From Microbacterium kyungheense (lineage in GTDB: Bacteria > Actinomycetota > Actinomycetes > Actinomycetales > Microbacteriaceae), in the NCBI RefSeq assembly GCF_006783905.1, contig NZ_VFPE01000007.1, positions 1-64,000 on the forward strand: 64,000 nt of DNA, given 5' to 3'. Positions 26,276 through 34,043 of this stretch are shown here, in pieces. The notes under the pieces were generated by a model. The model searched no databases. It was not told the DNA's origin and saw only the letters and a list, made by a program, of their open reading frames with translations. Made by a program: the position numbers and the translations under genes. The number at the start of each line of letters is the position of its first letter. The first letter of the stretch is position 1.

Positions 26276-26806
26276 TTGACGTTCGTCACCCCTTCACCAC
26301 TTCCGCTTCATCCCCCGCTCGACTGGCGCCAAGCCGACCACGACGTCCACGTCGCGACGTCCGCCGGCGAGTACGCGGGCTTCGTCTGCGTCACGCCGGC
26401 GGGCATCGAAGCCCACGGCGCCCGCGGCGAGCACCTCGGCGTGCACGCCGCCCGCGAGGACGCCGCGCGCGCCGTCGCGGCATCCATCCCCACCAGCCCG
26501 CTCTCGCGCACGCATGTCGTGCGTCATCAGCGTCCGCTCCGCACACGTCGGAGCGGTACCCGCGGCCGCACACGCGGCCCACACAACAAGAGGAAAGACA
26601 CGATGGCCACTGGCACCGTGAAATGGTTCAACTCCGAGAAGGGCTATGGCTTCATCGCCCCCGATGACGGCACGGCCGACATCTTCGCGCACTTCAGTGC
26701 GATCGCCGGCGACGGCTTCAAGGAGCTCCGCGAAGACCAGAAGGTCGAATTCGACGCGGAGCGCGGCCCCAAGGGCATGCAGGCCGCGAACATCCGGCCG
26801 CTCTGA
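26276..26806 (+). CDS. possible long form: unknown N-terminal domain in frame with the cold-shock protein
   Basis: The 554 bases between msrA and the usual cspA start are not empty. Upstream of them, TGC-TAAGGT (26115-26123) looks like an extended -10. From a TTG at 26276 (AAAGG six bases before it) an ORF runs in the same frame as cspA with no stop. Residues about 16-80 (start LDWRQADHDVHVATSAGEYA) have the strong G/C third-position bias of real genes; the next 30 are Arg-rich and less biased. So a 176-residue protein joining a small unknown domain to a cold-shock domain could be made, or the upstream part may be a separate small protein or leader. Two hairpins (CCGCTCCG/CGGAGCGG and GGCCGC/GCGGCC) precede the inner ATG. 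No family recognised. Confidence 0.4.
   Translation: MTFVTPSPLPLHPPLDWRQADHDVHVATSAGEYAGFVCVTPAGIEAHGARGEHLGVHAAREDAARAVAASIPTSPLSRTHVVRHQRPLRTRRSGTRGRTRGPHNKRKDTMATGTVKWFNSEKGYGFIAPDDGTADIFAHFSAIAGDGFKELREDQKVEFDAERGPKGMQAANIRPL
26603..26806 (+). CDS. cspA: CspA family cold-shock protein
   Basis: 67 residues, MATGTVKWFNSEKGYGFIAP onward, with RNP1 (KGYGFIAP) and RNP2 (DIFAHFS) motifs of the single-stranded nucleic-acid-binding cold-shock domain. It acts as an RNA chaperone. The ATG has AAGAGGAAAG upstream. The possible long 5' region of nearly 500 bases with hairpins fits temperature-controlled cspA leaders. A 15-bp stem-loop follows. Confidence 0.95.
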   Translation: MATGTVKWFNSEKGYGFIAPDDGTADIFAHFSAIAGDGFKELREDQKVEFDAERGPKGMQAANIRPL

Positions 26807-26811
26807 TCCTG

Positions 26812-26847
26812 CATCGGCCGGGACCGTTCCCTCGGTCCCGGCCGATG
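26812..26847 (+). terminator. 15-bp perfect stem-loop after cspA
   Basis: CATCGGCCGGGACCG (26812-26826) pairs with 26833-26847 around TTCCCT. It lies six bases after the cspA stop and has no T-run. Confidence 0.8.
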
Positions 26848-26972
26848 ATCGCCTGGGAAGCCGCCGCGTATTCCGCCGCCGACATGCGGCGGCACGTAGC
26901 CTGGCACCAGCGATCGGCATCTGCCTTTGGCTTCACGGCCAACGCGGTCCCGATCGGAATCCAGGTGCACCC

Positions 26973-28079
26973 ATCTCTTCGCTCACCCTCGAGCCCAGGC
27001 TCGGCCCCGTCCGTCAGACCTACGCAGGCACGAAGGAGTTCCCGCCGCTGACCCGCGCCTACACCGATGTCGCGCAGGTCGTGCGCGAGACCGGACTCAT
27101 GCAGCGCACTCCCTGGTTCTACGCCACCGTGGGACTGGTCCTCGCCCTCGCCTTCGGCGGGGCCATCACCGGCTTCATCCTGCTGGGCGACACCTGGTAC
27201 CAGCTGCTCATCGCCGCCGCGCTCGGCGTGCTGTTCACCCAGGTGGCGTTCCTCTCGCACGAGGCCGCGCACCGGCAGATCCTCGCTTCAGGACCCGCCA
27301 ACGACCGGCTCGCCCGGCTGCTGGGCAACGGGGTGGTCGGCATGAGCTATTCGTGGTGGGCGCACAAGCACACCCGCCATCACGGCAATCCCAATCGGGT
27401 CGGCAAAGACCCCGACATCGAGGTCGACACCATCTCGTTCCTCGAGTCCGACGCCGCACGGGCGCGCGGGCTGCAGCGTCTTATCACCGGACGCCAGGGC
27501 TGGCTCTTCTTCCCGCTCCTCACGTTCGAGGGTCTCAACCTGCACTTCCTCGCCTTCCGGCATCTGTTCGGCCGCGGGCCCGTCAAGGGACGCTTCGTCG
27601 AACTGGGCCTGCTGGCGGTGCGGTTCACCCTCGTCTGGACGCCCGTGTTCGTGTTCCTCCCCCTCGGCATGGCCTTCGCGTTCCTCGGCGTGCAGCTTGC
27701 GGTGTTCGGCGTCTACATGGGCGCGTCGTTCGCGCCCAACCACAAGGGCATGCCGGTCATCGCACACGACGCGAAGCTCGACTTCTTCAGCAAGCAGGTC
27801 CGCACGTCGCGCAACGTGTCGGGCGGCTGGTGGGCGACCTGGCTCATGGGCGGGCTCAACTACCAGATCGAGCATCACCTGTTCCCCAGCATGGCGCGCC
27901 CGCACCTCGCACAGGCGCGCGCGATCGTCATCGACCACTGCCGCGCGCTCGGCGTGCCGTATGCCGAGACGACGCTGTGGCGTTCGTACGGCATCGTGAT
28001 CGCGTACCTCAACCGGGTCGGCCTGGCTGCGCGCGACCCGTTCGACTGCCCGGTCGCCGCGTCGTACGGCAGGCCCTGA
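26973..28079 (+). CDS. membrane fatty-acid desaturase, apparently with an ATC start codon
   Basis: About 368 residues with the three histidine boxes of acyl-lipid/acyl-CoA desaturases: HEAAH, HKHTRHHGNP and QIEHHLFPSM. Helices lie at about 50-95 and about 205-250. From memory, related actinobacterial proteins begin about ten residues before RLGPVRQTYAG. In this frame no ATG, GTG or TTG exists upstream of that point back to 26646; the first in-frame starts are a GTG and an ATG some 36-42 codons inside. An ATC at 26973 sits five bases after AGGTG, ideal spacing, giving ISSLTLEPRLGPVR. I take ATC as the start; a base error or recent mutation is the alternative. TAGCCT (26897-26902) may be the -10. 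Confidence 0.75.
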   Translation: MSSLTLEPRLGPVRQTYAGTKEFPPLTRAYTDVAQVVRETGLMQRTPWFYATVGLVLALAFGGAITGFILLGDTWYQLLIAAALGVLFTQVAFLSHEAAHRQILASGPANDRLARLLGNGVVGMSYSWWAHKHTRHHGNPNRVGKDPDIEVDTISFLESDAARARGLQRLITGRQGWLFFPLLTFEGLNLHFLAFRHLFGRGPVKGRFVELGLLAVRFTLVWTPVFVFLPLGMAFAFLGVQLAVFGVYMGASFAPNHKGMPVIAHDAKLDFFSKQVRTSRNVSGGWWATWLMGGLNYQIEHHLFPSMARPHLAQARAIVIDHCRALGVPYAETTLWRSYGIVIAYLNRVGLAARDPFDCPVAASYGRP

Positions 28080-28164
28080 CCCGAACAGTCGGGCGGTCCT
28101 AGACCGCCGCACGCGCTTCGTCAACCCGGTGCACAGGCGGACCGCCTGCGCGCACGCTGGAGGC

Positions 28165-28620
28165 ATGACCCAGATCATCGAGACCATCGACGTCGACGTG
28201 CCCGTCACCATGGCCTACAACCAGTGGACCCAGTTCGAGAGCTTCCCGAAGTTCCTCGACGAGGTCGTGTCGATCACGCAGCTCGACGACACGCACAACC
28301 ACTGGAAGGTGAAGGTGGGGCCGTTCGAGCGCGAGTTCGACGCCGAGATCACCGAGCAGCACCCGGACGAGCGGGTCGCGTGGCGCAGCACCGGCGGTGA
28401 CACCACCCACGCCGGAGTGGTGACCTTCCACAAGCTCAGCGACACCAGCTGCCGTGTGGCGGTGCAGATCGACTGGGAGCCCACGGACGCACTCGAGAAG
28501 CTGGGCTCGCTCGTCGGCGCCGGATCGCACGCGGTCAAGAAGGACCTCGAGAACTTCAAGGAGTTCATCGAGAACGCGCCGCGCGAGACCGGCGCCTGGC
28601 GCGAGGATGTCCCCCGCTGA
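28165..28620 (+). CDS. SRPBCC/cyclase-dehydrase family protein
   Basis: 151 residues starting MTQIIETIDVDVPVTMAYNQ, the typical opening of polyketide-cyclase/dehydrase (START-like) proteins that bind hydrophobic ligands. It has QWTQFESFPKFLDEVVSI and later WRSTGGDTTHAGVVTFHKL. No enzymatic role can be inferred; small members like this are common in Actinobacteria as stress or membrane-related proteins. GGAGG lies only one base before the ATG, and CACGCT six bases further up resembles a weak leaderless -10. Confidence 0.78.
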   Translation: MTQIIETIDVDVPVTMAYNQWTQFESFPKFLDEVVSITQLDDTHNHWKVKVGPFEREFDAEITEQHPDERVAWRSTGGDTTHAGVVTFHKLSDTSCRVAVQIDWEPTDALEKLGSLVGAGSHAVKKDLENFKEFIENAPRETGAWREDVPR

Positions 28621-28641
28621 CGCCGTCTCCACCGCACGCCG

Positions 28642-28677
28642 GACGCCGGCCGCACCCGCACGGGTGCGGCCGGCGTC
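28642..28677. terminator. 16-bp perfect stem-loop between convergent genes
   Basis: GACGCCGGCCGCACCC (28642-28657) pairs with 28662-28677 around GCAC. It lies between the SRPBCC gene and the end of the dehydrogenase gene on the other strand and can serve both. Confidence 0.8.
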
Positions 28678-28681
28678 TGTC

Positions 28682-29773
28682 TCAGCCGACGGCGTCGGAC
28701 GAGCGAGACTGGCCGCCGCTGGAGGATTCGGCCTTGCGCGCGCCGGCCTCCAGCACGTCGCCCGCGGGGAGCTCCTGATGGCCGCCGAACTGCAGCCGCA
28801 TGGCCGACAGCACCTGGTTCGCGAAGTGATCTTCGCCGCGTGAGGCGAATCTCTCGAAGAGGGATGCCGCCAGCACGGGCGCGGGCACCCCGGTGTCGAC
28901 GGCGGCCTTCACCGTCCAGCGCCCCTCGCCGGAATCCGACACTCGCCCGGCGAGACCCTCGAGCGTGGGGTTGTCCTGGAGCGCCGCAGCCGTGAGGTCG
29001 AGCAGCCACGACGAGATCACCGAGCCGCGCCGCCACAGTTCGGCCACCTTCGGGGTGTCGATGGTGAATCGGTAGAACTCGGGCTCTTCGAGGGGCGCGA
29101 CCTCCGCGGAGTGCTCCGCCTCCTGCACTCCCGCGTCCGCGTGCTCGAGGATGTTCAGCCCTTCGGCGAGGGCAGCCATCACGCCGTACTCGATGCCGTT
29201 GTGCACCATCTTCACGAAGTGCCCCGCGCCCGACGGGCCGCAGTGCAGATAGCCGAGCTCCTCCGGCGCCGCGTCGCCGGTGCGCCCGGGCGTGCGCTCG
29301 ACGTCGCCGCTGCCGGGCGCGATCGTCCGCAGGACCGGCTCGAGACGGTCGAACGCCTCGTCCGGCCCGCCGACCATCAGGCAGTAGCCGCGCTCCAGGC
29401 CGAAGACGCCGCCGCTCGTTCCCACATCGACGTAGTGGATGCCGGTGTCCCGCAGTGCGGCGGCGCGACGGACGTCATCGCGGTAGTTCGAGTTGCCGCC
29501 GTCGACGATGATGTCGCCCGGCTCGAGCACCGCGGCGACCTGATCGACCACGGTTCCGGTGATGCCGGCGGGGATCATGAGCCACACCGCCCGGGGCGCT
29601 CGGAGCTTGGCCGCGAGATCGGCGAGGCTCGCCGCGCCGACAGCCCCTTCGCCGGCGAGGCCGTTCACGGCATCGGCGTTCACGTCGTACACGACGCATT
29701 CGTGCCCGTCACGCATCAGGCGCCGGACGATGTTGCCGCCCATGCGGCCGAGGCCCACCATTCCCAGTTGCAT
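28682..29773 (-). CDS. 6-phosphogluconate dehydrogenase, decarboxylating (short YqeC/GndA type)
   Basis: 363 residues starting MQLGMVGLGRMGGNIVRRL. Motifs: NADP loop GLGRMG, VDGGNSNYRDDVRRA, GTSGGVFGLERGYCLMVGG, and the catalytic FVKMVHNGIEYGVMAALAEG (Lys-x-x-x-x-N). The length and sequence match the short, often NAD-preferring type and not the 470-residue E. coli Gnd. It oxidises 6-phosphogluconate to ribulose-5-phosphate. AAGGATCC precedes the ATG; an in-frame ATG six codons earlier is possible. Confidence 0.9.
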   Translation of the reverse strand: MQLGMVGLGRMGGNIVRRLMRDGHECVVYDVNADAVNGLAGEGAVGAASLADLAAKLRAPRAVWLMIPAGITGTVVDQVAAVLEPGDIIVDGGNSNYRDDVRRAAALRDTGIHYVDVGTSGGVFGLERGYCLMVGGPDEAFDRLEPVLRTIAPGSGDVERTPGRTGDAAPEELGYLHCGPSGAGHFVKMVHNGIEYGVMAALAEGLNILEHADAGVQEAEHSAEVAPLEEPEFYRFTIDTPKVAELWRRGSVISSWLLDLTAAALQDNPTLEGLAGRVSDSGEGRWTVKAAVDTGVPAPVLAASLFERFASRGEDHFANQVLSAMRLQFGGHQELPAGDVLEAGARKAESSSGGQSRSSDAVG

Positions 29774-29840
29774 CCGGATCCTTCCGCTCATGCCCCGCCC
29801 GCTCGCGGGCGTCAGGGCTCGAAGTCTAGGCCCGAGCGCC

Positions 29841-30092
29841 TCACGGCGTCGGCGATCCTCCCGTGACCGCGATCGTCGCGCCCGCGACGTAGCTGGACTC
29901 AGGCGACGCGAGGAAGACGTACGCCGGGGCCAGGCGCCCGGTGCCGCGGTAGGTCTTCTCACCGAGATCCGCCTTCGGCTCCAGCTCGGCATCCAGGCCG
30001 GGCTCGGGCTGGTGCTGCGTCTCGGGGGCGAAGCCGGAGTACAGGTCTGCGGGGTTGAGGAACGTGTACTGATCTCGCTGCTCGTTGTCCAT
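29841..30092 (-). pseudogene. internally deleted YghA-type short-chain dehydrogenase
   Basis: 83 residues: MDNEQRDQYTFLNPADLYSG ... ADLGEKTYRGTGRL, then directly APAYVFLASPESSYVAG ... TGG. In full-length YghA-like SDRs the first part ends just before the Rossmann domain ([20 protein letters not shown]) and the second part is the extreme C-terminus ([20 protein letters not shown]). About 210 codons holding the whole NAD fold and YxxxK site are missing, in frame, with L-A at the join. The remnant keeps a good leaderless promoter, so a small protein may still be made. An ATG at 30101 is an alternative start. Confidence 0.82.
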
Positions 30093-30099
30093 GCCCGGC

Positions 30100-30105
30100 A
30101 CGCTA
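30100..30105 (-). promoter_or_regulatory. -10 box of a leaderless promoter for the SDR remnant
   Basis: Minus strand TAGCGT, seven bases (GCCGGGC), then ATG at 30092. Confidence 0.45.
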
Positions 30106-30172
30106 GCCGGGGCGACGGCGTGCGGTGACGGGGTTGTGCGACGCGCGCGCAGCCGTTACAGCGCCCCGATAC

Positions 30173-31867
30173 TCACTCGCCGGGGCGGCGCAGGAATCCC
30201 GAGAACAGCGTGTGCAGCAGTGGCAGCACCGACACGATCATGAGCACCGTGCCGATCACGAGGTCCTGTGAGCGCAACACGGCGCCGCTGATCAGCAGGC
30301 CGGCGAAGAGCACGGCCGACACGGCCCGCCGGCCCATCCGCTCCAGCCTCCGCAGCTTCTGGTCGAGTTTCGGGACGTCCGCGACGAGCTTGCCGTCGAC
30401 GATCTGCGACACCATCTCGTCCAGGCGCCGCGGCAGCCGCGCCACGACGCCGGCGACCGACACGGCCTCACGCGCGAACCCCTGCACCAGGTTGCCGCTC
30501 TGGTCGCGCAGCAGCTGATCGGCGTAGGGCTCGACGGCGTCCCACACGTTGAAGGCGGGGTCCAGCGCGCTGCACACGCCGCTCGTGAGCGAGATGGCGC
30601 GCACGATGAGCAGGAAGTTCTCGGGCAGCTGGAAGGGCAGCGATCGCACGACATCGCCGAACTCTGTCGCGAAGTCCTGGAACTCCCGCGGGTCGACCTT
30701 CTGGAGCTCGGCGAACCCCATGCCGCCGAAGCGCGAGAACAGCGCCGTCATGGCGCGCTCGAGCTCCCTCGTGTCTGCCGAGGGCAGCAGCGCACCGACC
30801 TCTCGGATGCTCGCCACCATCTTCTTGCTATCGCGGGCGGCGACCGCGATGATCAGCTGCTGCAGGCCGGTGCGGAGGCTGTCCGGCACCTGGCCCATCA
30901 TCCCGAAGTCGACGAACGTCAGCCGCCACGCCCGCGCGCCCGGGGCCGACCCCGGCGGAGCGGGGGTGACGAAGATGTTGCCGGGGTGAGGATCGGCGTG
31001 GAAGTAGCCGTCGACGAACAGCTGGTCGAACATGACATTGGCGAACTCCGTGGCCACCGCCGCGGGTTCGATGCCGGCCGCGCGGAGCCCGTCCACATCC
31101 GTGATCTTGATCGCCGTCACATCGGCCAGCACCAGCACGCGACGCGTCGTGCGCTCCCAGGCGACCTCGGGGACCGTCACGCGATCGTCGCCCGCGAAGT
31201 TCTCGGCGAAGCGTGCGGCGTTCCGGGCCTCGAGCAGGTAGTCGATCTCGTCGCGGCTCGTCACCGCGAACTCCTCGACGAGGGCGGGGAGGTCCACGTG
31301 CTCGCGCACGACCCGCACCCGGCTGAGCCACGCCGCGACGCGCCGCAGGGCCGCCAGGTCGACGTCGACGATGGCGTCGATGCCGGGGCGCTGCACTTTC
31401 ACCACGACATCCGTGAAGCCTGCGTCGGCAGCATCCTCCGCGTTCAGCCGCGCACGATGCGCCTGGCCGAGGGATGCCGCGGCCACCGGAGTCTCGTCGA
31501 CCCACGCGAACGCCTGTTCCAGGGGTCTGCCGAGCTCGGCCTCGGCCAGCGTCCGGATCGCGGGGAACGCCACCGGCGGCACCTCGTCCTGCAGACCCTC
31601 CAGCTCCGAGGTGATCTCGGGCGGCAGCACGTCGAGCCGGGACGAGAGGAACTGCCCGACCTTGATCATGAGGCCGCCGAGCGACACCGCCAGCACGCGG
31701 AACCGCTGTGCGGCGTGCTGCAGGCGTCTGGGCCGGTTGCGCGCGGCGAGGGTGCTCAGGCCGAAGCGCGGCAGCACCAGTTCGAACCACCACGCCTGCA
31801 CCATGTAGCGCGCGGCGAATCGCAGGATCCGCCGGTAGCGGGCGCGGGTGTTCCCGGCGTCTGCCAT
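30173..31867 (-). CDS. ABC1/UbiB (AarF) family atypical kinase
   Basis: 564 residues of the AarF/UbiB protein-kinase-like family. Diagnostic motifs: LMIKVGQFLSSRLDVLPPE (the KxGQ inhibitory motif, about 73-91), VVKVQRPG (ATP-site lysine), YFHADPHPGNIFV (catalytic HxD-like loop) and FVDFGMMGQ (metal-binding DFG). Two C-terminal membrane helices (VLFAGLLISGAVL and VIGTVLMIVSVLPLL). Relatives support quinone or lipid metabolism. The ATG at 31867 follows AGGAGAG. It lies 75 bp after padR and is probably cotranscribed with it. Confidence 0.88.
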   Translation of the reverse strand: MADAGNTRARYRRILRFAARYMVQAWWFELVLPRFGLSTLAARNRPRRLQHAAQRFRVLAVSLGGLMIKVGQFLSSRLDVLPPEITSELEGLQDEVPPVAFPAIRTLAEAELGRPLEQAFAWVDETPVAAASLGQAHRARLNAEDAADAGFTDVVVKVQRPGIDAIVDVDLAALRRVAAWLSRVRVVREHVDLPALVEEFAVTSRDEIDYLLEARNAARFAENFAGDDRVTVPEVAWERTTRRVLVLADVTAIKITDVDGLRAAGIEPAAVATEFANVMFDQLFVDGYFHADPHPGNIFVTPAPPGSAPGARAWRLTFVDFGMMGQVPDSLRTGLQQLIIAVAARDSKKMVASIREVGALLPSADTRELERAMTALFSRFGGMGFAELQKVDPREFQDFATEFGDVVRSLPFQLPENFLLIVRAISLTSGVCSALDPAFNVWDAVEPYADQLLRDQSGNLVQGFAREAVSVAGVVARLPRRLDEMVSQIVDGKLVADVPKLDQKLRRLERMGRRAVSAVLFAGLLISGAVLRSQDLVIGTVLMIVSVLPLLHTLFSGFLRRPGE

Positions 31868-31942
31868 CGAACTCTCCTGGATCCCGCGTGCCCGCGTCGC
31901 CGATCGCGCTCCCCCGTCGCCGACGGGTTCCGCCGGCACCCC

Positions 31943-32506
31943 TCAGTCCTGAGCGAGGATGGAGTAGAGCCTACGCCGCGCCTCGTCGAGCACGTCGACC
32001 GCCTGCGCCACCTGCTCGGGCGTCCCGCCGCGGGCGACCTGGGCCGCGGCCTGCGCGAGCTTCGCCCCCGCCTTGGGAAGCGCTGTGGCGCGGCCCGACT
32101 CGTGGGTGCCGAACGCCTCCCAGGGTGCGGTGCGCTCCTCGCCCGCCTCGGCCTCGGCGCGTCCCGCGTCGGTGAGCGAGTAGGTCTTCTTGCCGCCGGA
32201 CTCCTCGGCGATCACGAGTCCCTCATCGGCGAGCAGCTGCAGCGTGGGATACACCGAGCCGGGGCTCGGCTTCCATGCGCCTCCGCTGCGCTCCTCGATC
32301 TCGTGGATGATCTGATACCCGTGCATGGGCTGTTCCGCGAGGACCGCCAGCACGGCCGCGCGCACGTCACCGCGACCGACGCGCGGTGAGAAGCGCTGCT
32401 CGAAGGCCTCGCGCAGCTGGTCCATCGCGTCGAAGAGCCCTCCGGGGATGCCCTGGCCGGCGCTGCCCCGATGGCGGGGTCCGAAACCTGGATACGTACC
32501 GCTCAT
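31943..32506 (-). CDS. PadR family transcriptional regulator
   Basis: 187 residues. A Gly-rich N-terminus (about 1-45) is followed by the PadR winged helix: VRAAVLAVLAEQPMHGYQIIHEIEERSGGAWKPSPGSVYPTLQLLADEGLV, then the wing GGKKTYSLTDAGR. The C-terminal helices (AKLAQAAAQVARGG, AVDVLDEARRRLYSIL) form the dimer. The ATG has AGGAGGT upstream. A palindrome in its promoter makes autoregulation likely, with the UbiB-like gene as co-regulated target. Confidence 0.92.
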   Translation of the reverse strand: MSGTYPGFGPRHRGSAGQGIPGGLFDAMDQLREAFEQRFSPRVGRGDVRAAVLAVLAEQPMHGYQIIHEIEERSGGAWKPSPGSVYPTLQLLADEGLVIAEESGGKKTYSLTDAGRAEAEAGEERTAPWEAFGTHESGRATALPKAGAKLAQAAAQVARGGTPEQVAQAVDVLDEARRRLYSILAQD

Positions 32507-32540
32507 GACGACCTCCTGACGAGTGCCTACCGATAGCCCG

Positions 32541-32569
32541 ACGATACATAGCGATATATCGGCAGGCAA
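32541..32569 (-). promoter_or_regulatory. padR promoter with palindrome CGATATATCG
   Basis: On the minus strand TTGCCT (32569-32564) and TATCGT (32546-32541) are 17 bases apart. The spacer contains the palindrome CGATATATCG (32552-32561), a probable PadR operator. The AT-rich patch is striking in this GC-rich DNA. Confidence 0.6.
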
Positions 32570-32587
32570 GTGCCATCGATGATTTGG

Positions 32588-32615
32588 TTGCCTCAGGCAA
32601 TTACCGGCGTAGACT
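32588..32615 (+). promoter_or_regulatory. marR promoter with TTGCCTCAGGCAA operator, leaderless
   Basis: TTGCCT (32588-32593) and TAGACT (32610-32615) are 16 bases apart, and the ATG at 32622 follows after six bases (CGACGC). The -35 lies within a perfect inverted repeat TTGCCT-C-AGGCAA (32588-32600). A further AGGCAA copy forms the -35 of the facing padR promoter, so a MarR dimer could touch both promoters. Confidence 0.65.
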
Positions 32616-32621
32616 CGACGC

Positions 32622-33167
32622 ATGGATGCCGCACCCCGCGCCGACCTGCTCTCCTCGCTCACGCGACTCATGTCGCGGTGGTCGTCGAGCAGCGTGCAGG
32701 AACGCATCGCCCGAGGCGTCGGCGTGGCGCTGGACCCCACCGAGATCCGCGCCGTCTACACGCTCGGCCTGCACGGCGGCACCGCACGCCCCGGGTCGCT
32801 CGCCGACGAGCTGAACATCAGCCGCCCGACGATGTCGAAGCTCGCCGCGCGGCTGATCGCCGACGACCTGGTGACGCGGCGCGCCCACCCCGGGGACGGC
32901 CGGGGCGCCACCGTGACCTTCACGCCCCGCGGCCGCGACGCCTACCGGCGGCTCGTGACCGCCGGTCACGACATGGTCGACCACGCCCTGGCGGACTGGG
33001 CCCCCACCGAGGTCGACGACTTCGGCCGCCTGCTGCACCGCTTCGTCGAGGGGCTCCTCATCGAGTCGCCGACGCCCGTGACTTCCGCGGACCCCGCCCG
33101 AGAAGCACCCGCCGCCCACCCGCGGCCCCGCGCGACGGCGACCCCGTCGCCCACAGAAGGAGACTGA
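32622..33167 (+). CDS. MarR family transcriptional regulator
   Basis: 181 residues. The winged helix lies at about 50-105: PGSLADELNISRPTMSKLAARLIADDLVTRRAHPGDGRGATVTFTPRG. Flanking helices form the dimer. The last 35 residues are Pro/Ala/Arg-rich and probably disordered. Transcription seems leaderless. The operator overlaps its -35 box, so it probably represses itself and the SDR gene that starts one base after its stop. Confidence 0.9.
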   Translation: MDAAPRADLLSSLTRLMSRWSSSSVQERIARGVGVALDPTEIRAVYTLGLHGGTARPGSLADELNISRPTMSKLAARLIADDLVTRRAHPGDGRGATVTFTPRGRDAYRRLVTAGHDMVDHALADWAPTEVDDFGRLLHRFVEGLLIESPTPVTSADPAREAPAAHPRPRATATPSPTEGD

Positions 33168-33168
33168 C

Positions 33169-33969
33169 ATGCCCCGCACCTACGTCGTCACCGGTTCCGC
33201 ATCCGGAATCGGCGCCGCCACCGCCGAGCTGCTGCGCAGCCGCGGCGAGACCGTCATCGGGATCGACCTGCGCGGCGCCGAGATCGACGCCGACCTGTCC
33301 ACCCCCGACGGGCGGGCGGATGCCGCGGCCCAGGCGATCGACAAGACCGGCGGTGTCATCGACGGCGTGATCGCCTGCGCGGGCATCTCGGCGCCGATCG
33401 GCAAGACCATGTCGATCAACTACTTCGGCGTGACCGAGCTGCTGACCGCGCTGCTGCCCGCACTGCGCGCATCGGAGGCCCCCCGCGCGGCCGTCGTGTC
33501 GTCGATGGCGTCCCTGCAGCCCGTCGACGCGGCGCTCGTCGAGGCGGCACTCGCCGGAGACGAGGCGTCGGCGGTCGCCCGCGGCGAGGAGCTCGCCGCG
33601 CAGGGCCCCGAGCTCGGCTACCTCAACTACCCGTCGTCGAAGCGCGCCCTCTCGCGCTGGGTGCGCCGCACCTCGATCTCGCCGGACTGGGCAGGCTCGG
33701 GCATCCCGCTCAACGCCGTCGCCCCCGGCACCGTCGTCACCCCGATGACGGCGGATCTGCTCGCGACGCCCGAGGGCGCGGCGATGGTCGACGCGGCCGT
33801 GCCCATGCCGCTCAACCACCACCAGCCGGCGTCGTCGATCGCCGAGCTGCTGGTGTGGCTCACGAGCCCCGCCAACACGCACATGGCCGGCCAGACGATC
33901 TACGACGACGGCGGCGCCGACGCGACGCTCCGCGGCGACGACATCTGGTCGTGGAACGACCCGAAGTGA
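33169..33969 (+). CDS. short-chain dehydrogenase/reductase
   Basis: 266 residues. NAD(P) loop TGSASGIGAA (8-17), an Asp after strand 2 (IGIDLRG) that favours NAD, IACAGIS, VVSSMAS and the catalytic YPSSK. The layout, with a short central part and long loop before the tyrosine, resembles 3-alpha-hydroxysteroid dehydrogenase-like SDRs. The substrate is unknown; since its regulator is MarR-type it may handle a small aromatic or xenobiotic carbonyl. Confidence 0.85.
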   Translation: MPRTYVVTGSASGIGAATAELLRSRGETVIGIDLRGAEIDADLSTPDGRADAAAQAIDKTGGVIDGVIACAGISAPIGKTMSINYFGVTELLTALLPALRASEAPRAAVVSSMASLQPVDAALVEAALAGDEASAVARGEELAAQGPELGYLNYPSSKRALSRWVRRTSISPDWAGSGIPLNAVAPGTVVTPMTADLLATPEGAAMVDAAVPMPLNHHQPASSIAELLVWLTSPANTHMAGQTIYDDGGADATLRGDDIWSWNDPK

Positions 33970-33993
33970 TCAGCGCCTCGCGCTGAGGCGAGT

Positions 33994-34023
33994 GGATGCC
34001 GCCGCCCCGGGGCCGCGGCATCC
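33994..34023. terminator. stem-loop of inverted GGATGCCGC copies between convergent genes
   Basis: GGATGCCGC (33994-34002) pairs with GCGGCATCC (34015-34023); the 12-base loop is itself GC-palindromic. It sits between the SDR and the NmrA-like gene, which end towards each other. Confidence 0.65.
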
Positions 34024-34043
34024 CTCACCCGCCCCGGCGGCGG

